Assembly: GCA_020832005.1 (NCBI GenBank)
Contig: JAFIFN010000013.1
Span: 1 to 47,131, forward strand
From: Gammaproteobacteria bacterium
GTDB taxonomy: Bacteria; Pseudomonadota; Gammaproteobacteria; Steroidobacterales; PWYM01
Direction of reading: 5' to 3'
Length of the DNA stretch: 47,131 bases
A model generated the notes under the pieces. That model was not told where the DNA came from and searched no databases. It worked only from the letters and a program-made list of their open reading frames with translations. Each line of letters begins with the position of its first letter. Within the stretch, counting starts at the first letter, position 1. The position numbers and the translations under genes were made by a program. Shown here in pieces: positions 37,108-44,734 of this stretch.

Positions 37108-37123
37108 CTGTTAATGTATACAG
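37108..37123. promoter_or_regulatory. LexA box 2
   Basis: CTGTTAATGTATACAG, CTGT-N8-ACAG, 3 nt from box 1. Confidence 0.93.
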
Positions 37124-37245
37124 TCATTCAGGCATCCACGCAAGTCCGCGCATCCATCTGCCTGCAAACGGCGCTGTCGCGCCTCTGAACTGCACGTCGT
37201 GTTATCGCGACACGTTGCAGTTGTCACGCGTTTAGAGCATCATCT

Positions 37246-37292
37246 GCGCAACATTCAGGGCGCAGGTTCGCCTGCGCCCTGAAGTGTTGCGC
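37246..37292 (+). promoter_or_regulatory. long stem-loop upstream of lpp-like gene
   Basis: GCGCAACA-TTCAGGGCGCAGG-TTCG-CCTGCGCCCTGAA-(G)-TGTTGCGC: 21 paired positions, one bulge, TTCG loop. Confidence 0.8.
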
Positions 37293-37342
37293 ATGTTGCG
37301 CAGACGTATCGTGAGTCGACTCAAGACACAGGGGACATTTAG

Positions 37343-37663
37343 ATGACAACGCATTTCCGGACCGCCCTGAAAGTTGGGGCGCTGACAGTTGCAGCCGTGC
37401 TTGCCACGGGCTGCGCCAGCACCAATATGCAGACTGCGGTTGAACAGGCCCAGGCAACTGCTGAGCGTGCTGCGCGTGACGCCGCTGCCGCACAGACCAC
37501 GGCTGCCGAGGCACAGCGTACCGCCAACGAGGCCCGCCAGCTGGCCTCCGGTGCGCAGAGCACCGCCAACCAGGCTCTGTCGGCCGCCAACGCCTCTCAG
37601 GCCTGCTGCGACGCCACCAACGAGAAGGTGGACCGCATGTTCCGTGATCGGATGTCCAAGTAA
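37343..37663 (+). CDS. Lpp/OprI-type alanine-zipper outer-membrane lipoprotein
   Basis: Lipobox LATGCAS; Ala heptads VEQAQATAERAARDAAAAQTTAAEAQRTANEAR; C-terminal ...VDRMFRDRMSK ending in Lys. Confidence 0.9.
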   Translation: MTTHFRTALKVGALTVAAVLATGCASTNMQTAVEQAQATAERAARDAAAAQTTAAEAQRTANEARQLASGAQSTANQALSAANASQACCDATNEKVDRMFRDRMSK

Positions 37664-37684
37664 GCTTCCAAGCTTGCGAATGAC

Positions 37685-37720
37685 AAAAAAGCCGCGGTCT
37701 TTCGGGACCGCGGCTTTTTT
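37685..37720 (+). terminator. intrinsic terminator
   Basis: AAAAAAGCCGCGGTC-TTTCGG-GACCGCGGCTTTTTT, after the lipoprotein gene. Confidence 0.92.
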
Positions 37721-37770
37721 AATGATCACATCAGACCAGGGCTGAGATGATCCGGACCGATGGCTACGAA

Positions 37771-38778
37771 TCAGTCCTCGATCACCATCGCCAACTCCTG
37801 CAGGCCTTCGTCCGTATCCGCCTCGTCATCGGCCTGCGGCAGGCTGCGCTGATCCAGACTGGCCATCACCGCCGGCACACCCCGCGCCTGCCCGGCAATG
37901 AATTCCGCCCCCGCCCAGTCGACCGCTGCAGCACGCTCACGCGTGCCGGCCACGACCATCTCGGTGAGCACCGTCAGGCTGCGTTCGGCGAACTCCTCGG
38001 CGAACTCCTCCAGCGGCGGATGCGCCTCGAGATACATCACATGGCCGTTCCAGCCGACCTTGTAGGGCTGGTTGATGATGCGCACCTCGGTGCCGACCGA
38101 CACCAGTTCATATAACGCCTCGACATCCTCGGGATACATTCGGATGCAACCGGCAGTCACGCGCATCCCCACCCCTTCTGGACGGTTCGTGCCGTGAATC
38201 AGGTAGGACGGCAGGGTCAGTCGCATGGCACGACTGCCCATCGGATTATCCGGGCCTGGCGGCACCACCGCCGGCAGACGTCGACCCTCGGCGGCATATT
38301 CAGCGCGCACCGAGTCAGGCGGCCGCCAGCTCGGATTGCGGCGCATCTCGGTGATGCGGTGCAGGCCGATCGGCGTGTCCCAGTCCATGCGCCCGATACT
38401 CACCGGATGGGTGATGACACGACGCGGTTCGCCGGGCGGGGTTTCAGGAAAGTAGTACAGCCGGTATTCGGGCAGGTTGATGACGATGCCACGCCGCGGC
38501 ACATCCGGCAGCACGAAGCGTGTCGGCACCAATACCTCGGTACCCTCGCCCGGCACCCACTCATTTACACCGGGGTTGGCACGTTTGATTTCCTCGAAAC
38601 CCACACCATGCCGGCGCGCGATATCCAGCAGCGTCTCCTCCCAGCGCGAGTGCACGACCTGCACCTCGCCAACCACGCTCTGGTGTTCATCTTCGATAAT
38701 GTAGCTTGCCGCCTCCGCTGCGCGGGCGCCGAGCAGCAGCAGGGGCAGAAGAATCCAGGCCAGACAGTACAGTCGCAT
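37771..38778 (-). CDS. L,D-transpeptidase (YkuD) with LysM-like N-terminal region
   Basis: Signal peptide MRLYCLAWILLPLLLLGARAAEA; LDIARRHGVGFEEIKRANPGVNEWVPGEGTEVLVP (LysM-like); catalytic HGTNRPEGVGMRVTAGCIRMYPEDVEAL. Confidence 0.93.
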   Translation of the reverse strand: MRLYCLAWILLPLLLLGARAAEAASYIIEDEHQSVVGEVQVVHSRWEETLLDIARRHGVGFEEIKRANPGVNEWVPGEGTEVLVPTRFVLPDVPRRGIVINLPEYRLYYFPETPPGEPRRVITHPVSIGRMDWDTPIGLHRITEMRRNPSWRPPDSVRAEYAAEGRRLPAVVPPGPDNPMGSRAMRLTLPSYLIHGTNRPEGVGMRVTAGCIRMYPEDVEALYELVSVGTEVRIINQPYKVGWNGHVMYLEAHPPLEEFAEEFAERSLTVLTEMVVAGTRERAAAVDWAGAEFIAGQARGVPAVMASLDQRSLPQADDEADTDEGLQELAMVIED

Positions 38779-38889
38779 CAGTTCAGTACTCACGGGTAAG
38801 CACAGGCACGGTGGAGACAGTATAACGGCAGCAGGGGTTCCCCCCTCAATCGCACTGCACACTTTGGCGGTTGAGCCAGACGGCTACGG

Positions 38890-39855
38890 CTAGTAGCGCA
38901 CCAGCGCCGAGCCCCAGGTCAGGCCGCCGCCAAAGGCTTCGAGCAACAGCAGCTGCCCGCGCTGGATGCGTCCGTCACGGATGGCGACATCCAGTGCCAT
39001 AGGCACCGAGGCCGCCGAGGTGTTGCCATGATCCTGCACGGTCAGCACCACCCGCTCCATCGGCAGGTCCAGGCGCTTGGCCGTGGCCTGGATGATGCGG
39101 ATGTTGGCCTGGTGAGGAATCAGCCAGTCGACCTCGTCCTTGCCCAGGCCGGCCTTGGCCAGCACGTCTTCGGCCACGCCACCCAGCGTACGCACCGCGA
39201 CCTTGAAGACCTCGTTGCCGCGCATGTGGATGAAGCCGTCATCGCGGGCAGGCACCGGATTGCGCCGCGAAGGACCGGTCGGCACGTACAGAAGGTCGCC
39301 GTAATGACCATCGGCGCCCAGGTGCGTAGCCACGATCCCCGGCGTCTCGGAGGCCTCCAGCACCACGGCGCCGGCACCATCGCCAAACAGCACGCAGGTA
39401 TCACGCGACGTCCAGTCAGTGATGCGCGAGAGTGTTTCGGCGCCTACGACCAGCGCGTATTTCGCCTCGCCTGAGCGCATGAACTTGTCGGCCACCGAGA
39501 GACCGTAGAGAAACCCGCTGCAGGCAGCCTCCACGGCAATCGCCGGCGTGCCATGCACGCCAAGCTTCTGCTGCAGCAGGCAGGCAAGGTTCGGAAAGAT
39601 CTGGTCAGGCGTGGTGGTGCCGGTAACGATGAGTTCGAGATCCTGCGGACCGATTCCGGCGGCCTCCATGGCTGCCAGTGCGGCCTGATAGGCCAGGTCA
39701 CTGGTCAGCTCGTTGTCGGCTGCGATGTGGCGGCGCTCGATACCGGTACGCGAGCGTATCCACTCATCGGAGGTCTCCACCATGCGCTCGAGCTCGGCGT
39801 TGGTGAGAATGCGTTCGGGCAGATAGCGCCCTGTGCCTGCTATGCGGGAATACAT
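38890..39855 (-). CDS. fabH: beta-ketoacyl-ACP synthase III
   Basis: YSRIAGTGRYLPERILTN, VEAACSGFLYGL, LIPHQANIRI, GNTSAASVPMAL. Confidence 0.96.
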   Translation of the reverse strand: MYSRIAGTGRYLPERILTNAELERMVETSDEWIRSRTGIERRHIAADNELTSDLAYQAALAAMEAAGIGPQDLELIVTGTTTPDQIFPNLACLLQQKLGVHGTPAIAVEAACSGFLYGLSVADKFMRSGEAKYALVVGAETLSRITDWTSRDTCVLFGDGAGAVVLEASETPGIVATHLGADGHYGDLLYVPTGPSRRNPVPARDDGFIHMRGNEVFKVAVRTLGGVAEDVLAKAGLGKDEVDWLIPHQANIRIIQATAKRLDLPMERVVLTVQDHGNTSAASVPMALDVAIRDGRIQRGQLLLLEAFGGGLTWGSALVRY

Positions 39856-40880
39856 GTGACTTTCTGCGACTCAAGCATGCGAGTGATATGCACCGGAACG
39901 CCCTTGCGCGCCTCCTCCAGTGCCACGTGAACGGCATTGGCGAACGCCAGGCTGTCGGCCGAACCGTGACTCTTGACCACGATTCCGTTCAGGCCCACCA
40001 GACTGGCCCCATTGTAACCGCGAGGGTCCAGGCGGTGCTTCAACGCGTTGATGGCCGGCATTGCCGCCAGCCCCTGCAGTCGGCGCAGGCCGCTGCGCGA
40101 GAATTCCTCACGCATGTACCGGGCGATGAGCTGGGCCACACCTTCCATGGTCTTGAGTGCCACATTACCGGTAAAACCATCGGTGACAACCACGTCGACC
40201 TCACCGCTGAAAATCGTATTGCCCTCAACGAAACCGATGTAGTTGAGTCCCGAGGCGGCAATCATGCGCGAGGCCTCACGCACGGTGTCATTGCCCTTGA
40301 TGTCTTCCTCACCGACATTGAGCAGCCCCACGCGCGGCGACGCCAAACCGCCAAGATCAGCCGCCACAACACTGCCCATGCAGGCAAATTGCAGCAGATT
40401 GTCGGCATCGCAGCCCACATTGGCGCCGAGGTCAAGCATGAAGGTCTGACCAGACAGCGAAGGTACGGGGGCGAGAATCGCCGGCCGGTCGATGCCCGGC
40501 AGGGTCTTGAGGACGAATTTCGCGGTGGCCATCAGCGCACCGGTATTGCCGGCACTGACGCAAGCCGCGGCATCGCCGGCCTTGATCATGTCCAGCGCGA
40601 CGCGCATCGACGAGTCCTTCTTGCGACGCAACGCCTCGCGCGGTGACTCACTCATCGCCACCACCTCGGCAGCAGCCTGAAAGCCCAGGCGATCACCAAA
40701 ACGCCCGCCATGGGCCTTGCGTGCCTCTTCGAGAACCTCGGGAAGCCCTACCAGCACCAGCCTCGCACGCGCGTCGCTTTCAAGTACGCTGACAGCGGCC
40801 GGCACGACCGTGTCAGGTCCACGATCGCCGCCCATCGCATCAAGCGCAATGACCAGTTCAGTCGTCACGGCTGCGCACAC
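39840..40880 (-). CDS. plsX: phosphate acyltransferase PlsX
   Basis: IALDAMGGDRGPDTVVPAAVSVL, CVSAGNTGALMA, LDLGANVGCDADNLLQFA. Confidence 0.96.
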   Translation of the reverse strand: MCAAVTTELVIALDAMGGDRGPDTVVPAAVSVLESDARARLVLVGLPEVLEEARKAHGGRFGDRLGFQAAAEVVAMSESPREALRRKKDSSMRVALDMIKAGDAAACVSAGNTGALMATAKFVLKTLPGIDRPAILAPVPSLSGQTFMLDLGANVGCDADNLLQFACMGSVVAADLGGLASPRVGLLNVGEEDIKGNDTVREASRMIAASGLNYIGFVEGNTIFSGEVDVVVTDGFTGNVALKTMEGVAQLIARYMREEFSRSGLRRLQGLAAMPAINALKHRLDPRGYNGASLVGLNGIVVKSHGSADSLAFANAVHVALEEARKGVPVHITRMLESQKVTCIPA

Positions 40881-40959
40881 AGGGAGGATGACGCCTGCCG
40901 CGACCGGCAGGCGTGCAACGGCATCACGGGATCACACCGGTCCGTGGCGGTGACGGGCC

Positions 40960-41148
40960 TTATTCCTGATCGTCGGTCTGGACGTCAATCACCTTGCGCC
41001 CACGATAAAAGCCATCGGGGCTGATGTGATGACGACGATGGGTCTCGCCGGTGGTCGGCTCGATCGACAATGTCGGATTGCTCAGCGCGTCGTGCGCGCG
41101 GCGCATGCCGCGACGCGACGGGGATTTCCTGCTCTTTTGAACGGCCAT
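40960..41148 (-). CDS. rpmF: 50S ribosomal protein L32
   Basis: [54 protein letters not shown]. Confidence 0.97.
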   Translation of the reverse strand: MAVQKSRKSPSRRGMRRAHDALSNPTLSIEPTTGETHRRHHISPDGFYRGRKVIDVQTDDQE

Positions 41149-41167
41149 GTCAGTTTCACTCCAGTAT

Positions 41168-41683
41168 CTAAAGTTCGGGGGCCGGTGTAAGCACACGCCG
41201 GGCCGGTTCGTCACAATCCGCGATGTCCGGGTGCACCGGCACCAGCGGCAGTGCCATGATCAATTCATCCTCGATGAGGTCCAGCGGCCGAATCCTGTCG
41301 CTGACAACCTCCATCTCCTCGTCGCCGTCGAGCCTGTCGATCAGCGCCTCGCCATCCACCAGCAGCATGCTGAAATCGGCATCCACGTGCTGCGTGAATC
41401 CCCCAAGGCAACGCTGACATACCAGCGCCAGTGCCGCGTGACATTCACCGGCAACCTGTACGACGCCTTCTTCGCCCCGGCTGAACGTCAGCCGCGCGCT
41501 TACCTCACCATCCCCGGACTCAAGCATCGCGCCCAGCCGGTCAAAGGCTGCCAGCGGCAGGGCCCCTGCAAACTTCGCGCGGCGGGCCGCAAGTTCGAAG
41601 GCATCGTGCCAGGAAACCCACGCCCGCTGGTCCCGCGGCAGGCCAGTTTCGAATGCCATAACCCGCCTATGATAAATTTCCAT
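41168..41683 (-). CDS. yceD: YceD/DUF177 family protein
   Basis: [34 protein letters not shown]...[17 protein letters not shown]; adjacent to rpmF; start 41683 or 41659. Confidence 0.9.
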   Translation of the reverse strand: MEIYHRRVMAFETGLPRDQRAWVSWHDAFELAARRAKFAGALPLAAFDRLGAMLESGDGEVSARLTFSRGEEGVVQVAGECHAALALVCQRCLGGFTQHVDADFSMLLVDGEALIDRLDGDEEMEVVSDRIRPLDLIEDELIMALPLVPVHPDIADCDEPARRVLTPAPEL

Positions 41684-41702
41684 AAAATCGTTGTCAAAAT
41701 AA

Positions 41703-42296
41703 ATGGATATCCCTGTGTCGCAACCCCCGCTGATCCTCGCCTCCTCGTCACGCCACCGGCGCAGCCTCCTGGAACGGCTGCTGACGGAGTTTGAGTGCAT
41801 TTCGCCGGATATCGACGAGCAACGCCAGCCCGGAGAGCCAATTTCAGCGCTTGCCGAGCGTCTGGCGCTGACCAAGGCCCGCACAGTGGCCACCGCACGG
41901 CCGGAGGCCGTGATCATCGGCGGCGACCAGGTCGCCGCACTCGGCGATGAGGCGCTGGGCAAGCCCGGCACGGTAGCTCGGGCGCAGGCCCAGCTGGCCG
42001 CCTGCGCCGGACGCGAAGTGGTTTTCCATACCGCCGTGTGCGTGATCGCCGCCGGCGGCGCGACCGAACGGCATCAGGACATCACACGCGTGCGCTTCCG
42101 CGCCCTGGATGCATCCGAGATTCGCCGCTACGTGGCCCGCGAGCAGCCTCTGGACAGTGCCGGGGCGTTTCGCTGCGAGGGCCTCGGCATCGCGCTGTTC
42201 GAGTTTATCGACAGTCGCGACCCCACCGCGCTGATCGGCCTGCCACTGATCTGGCTGAGCGGCGCCCTGCGCCGCGCCGGGATCGCAGTGCTGTAG
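41703..42296 (+). CDS. Maf-like nucleotide pyrophosphatase (YceF type)
   Basis: LILASSSRHRRSLLERLLTEFECISPDIDE, VIIGGDQVAALGDEALGKPG. Confidence 0.93.
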   Translation: MDIPVSQPPLILASSSRHRRSLLERLLTEFECISPDIDEQRQPGEPISALAERLALTKARTVATARPEAVIIGGDQVAALGDEALGKPGTVARAQAQLAACAGREVVFHTAVCVIAAGGATERHQDITRVRFRALDASEIRRYVAREQPLDSAGAFRCEGLGIALFEFIDSRDPTALIGLPLIWLSGALRRAGIAVL

Positions 42297-42375
42297 TAAA
42301 GGCTAAAGCCAGGGCTTGCCGTGCCGATATGCAGGGCATCCATCCAGCCCCGCGTATCGCCGGAGAAATGCCCTG

Positions 42376-43251
42376 ATGTCACCTGCCAGCAACAGCGCCG
42401 AGACTTCAATGCAGCACGACACGACCGAAGCCTTCCAGCTGGTGCAGGACCTGGCGTCCCAACTCTCGACCGGGAACCTGCGGCTGCCCTCACTGCCCGA
42501 GGTGGTCATTCGCATTCGCCGCACACTGGAACAGGACGACTTCGACGTCGACGAACTGGCCAGGATGGTCAGCAGCGAAGCGGTGCTGGCGGGCACGATT
42601 CTGAAGCTGGCGAACTCGGTGACCTATCGGCGCAGCGGCGCCGAGGTCGTGAATATGCCAAATGCTATCGCACGGATTGGCGCCAGTATGGTGCGCACGG
42701 CAAGCATGAACTTCGCATTGCAGCAGTTGCGCAACGCGCATCAGTTCAAGCATATCGAGCACCTGCTCAACCCCGAATGGCAACGTGGCAAAACCGTGGC
42801 GGGCCTGTGCCACGGTCTGGCACGCAGTTCCCGCAAGGCGCATCCCGACGAGATGCTGCTGCTGGGCCTGGTGCACAACGTCGGGCGCATCTTCATCTTG
42901 AGCCACGCCGAGCACTATCCATTGACGTTCTCCAATGAGGCGGCCCTCAACGACCTGATGGACCAGTGGCATCCGTCGGTAGGCAGCGCGATTGCGCAGT
43001 CATGGAATCTGCCGGAGAACGCCGTGCAGGCGATCGCCGAGCAGACCACGCCGGATGCGGAAAAAGACCACTGTCACGCGGTGTCGGATCTGCTGCAGGT
43101 CGCCGTGACGCTGCATGCGATTTCGGGCGACGACACGCAGGCCATCGCCGATGTCGCCGCCCTGCCCGCCAGCACGCGCCTGGGCATGGATGAGCCCACG
43201 CTGGTCCAGATCAAGGCACAGGCCGGCGACTGGGCAGACCTGCTGGGTTGA
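42376..43251 (+). CDS. HDOD domain signalling protein
   Basis: LRLPSLPEVVIRIRRTLEQDDFDVDELARMVSSEAVLAGTILKLANS..., GLVHNVGRIFIL. Confidence 0.9.
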   Translation: MSPASNSAETSMQHDTTEAFQLVQDLASQLSTGNLRLPSLPEVVIRIRRTLEQDDFDVDELARMVSSEAVLAGTILKLANSVTYRRSGAEVVNMPNAIARIGASMVRTASMNFALQQLRNAHQFKHIEHLLNPEWQRGKTVAGLCHGLARSSRKAHPDEMLLLGLVHNVGRIFILSHAEHYPLTFSNEAALNDLMDQWHPSVGSAIAQSWNLPENAVQAIAEQTTPDAEKDHCHAVSDLLQVAVTLHAISGDDTQAIADVAALPASTRLGMDEPTLVQIKAQAGDWADLLG

Positions 43252-43260
43252 ATCACACCG

Positions 43261-44235
43261 TCAGCGGCGCCCGGGGCCTCGCTTGACGGGACCGAGCCGA
43301 TCCAGCACGCCGGCCAGTTCCGCCGGCAAGGCGGCACTCACGGCGCAGGGTTCGCCCGACGCCGGATGACGGAATGCGAGCATGTGAGCATGCAGGAACA
43401 GCCGGCGCAGGCCGAGTTTCTGCATGTCGAAGTTCAGATCGCTGTCGCCGTAGCGCTCATCGCCGGCCAGGGGATGGCCCACCGCCTGGGCATGCACGCG
43501 AATCTGGTGGGTGCGCCCGCTGTGTGGCATCACCTCGAGCAGGCTTGCCCAGCCATAATCCTCGACCAGGCGGAAACTTGTCGTCGCCGGCTTGCCGGCA
43601 TCGCCGACCCGTACATGGCGTTCACCGCCTGCCCGGTTGGACACCTCCAGCGGCAGGTCCACGGTATCGCGGCCGCGTTGCCAGCGACCCATGACCAGTG
43701 CCAGGTAACGCTTCTCGACAAGATTGTCACGAAACTGCGCATGCAGGGCCTTCAGGGCACTGCGACGCTTGGCGATGAGCAGGCAGCCACTGGTGTCGCG
43801 GTCGAGCCGATGAGCCAGTTCCAGCGAGCGTGCCTGTGGACGCATCGCCCGTAAGGTCTCGATGACACCGAAACTCACGCCGCTGCCACCATGCACGGCC
43901 ATGCCGGCCGGCTTGTCCAGCACCAGGAAATCATCGCATTCCTCGATCACGGCGTCGGCCAGACGGTGCTGCAGTGCAGCCGGCACCGGTGCGCTTGCGA
44001 CGCTGTCGGGCTGCGCCTGGGGTGGCAGACGCACACGATCGCCGAGATTCAGGCGATAATCTGGGCCTCGCCGGCCGCTGTTGACGCGCACCTGGCCCGA
44101 GCGCAGCAGGCGGTAGATCTGGCTGCGGGGCCAGCCCTTCAGGCGGCGCAGCAACCAGTTGTCGATGCGCTGGCCGGCAGCCTCATCATCGATCACCAGC
44201 GTGGTGGCGCTGCGCACCGGGCTTTCCTTGGCCAT
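43261..44235 (-). CDS. rluC: 23S rRNA pseudouridine synthase RluC
   Basis: S4 domain RIDNWLLRRLKGWPRSQIYRLLRSGQVRVN; catalytic AHRLDRDTSGCLLIAK; HSGRTHQIRVHAQAVGHPLAGDERYG; divergent from rne. Confidence 0.94.
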   Translation of the reverse strand: MAKESPVRSATTLVIDDEAAGQRIDNWLLRRLKGWPRSQIYRLLRSGQVRVNSGRRGPDYRLNLGDRVRLPPQAQPDSVASAPVPAALQHRLADAVIEECDDFLVLDKPAGMAVHGGSGVSFGVIETLRAMRPQARSLELAHRLDRDTSGCLLIAKRRSALKALHAQFRDNLVEKRYLALVMGRWQRGRDTVDLPLEVSNRAGGERHVRVGDAGKPATTSFRLVEDYGWASLLEVMPHSGRTHQIRVHAQAVGHPLAGDERYGDSDLNFDMQKLGLRRLFLHAHMLAFRHPASGEPCAVSAALPAELAGVLDRLGPVKRGPGRR

Positions 44236-44734
44236 CGTGGGGATGCTCCGTCACCGTTGCGCAGCTGCGGATCAAAGCACGCAAGCAACTGAAAATAAAG
44301 ATATTGATCGTGCACTGGTCGCGGCCGCGCAACAGCACGCTTTCAATTGCTGAAGACATGACGCATTGTTATATTACGAAACCTGAGCGAGCCCCGCAGG
44401 AATGTCGCGGAAGTCGGTCAGTAACAAGGTTTCTGGTGCCGCCAGGCAGGTCCGGGTGGCGCGGAATGCAGGTTCAAGAATTTCCTTTAGTCTTCCCCGG
44501 GAGTTTCGCGGAGTTCGCAGACCGCTCGTGCGCCGAGCGCCGAGGTCTGGTCCGATACGTCGAGGAACACGCATCGATACGGTAGCCCACAGGCGGGCGT
44601 GTCGAAAGCGACAAGAGATAGCAGGTAACGCATGCTGGTTCTCCTAATCGCCATGTTGTCCCAACCGGCTGCGGCACTGTTGCCGTGCGGCGGGCTTGCG
44701 GCTGCTCCCGTGGAACCCAACCAAGCAGGTTCCA

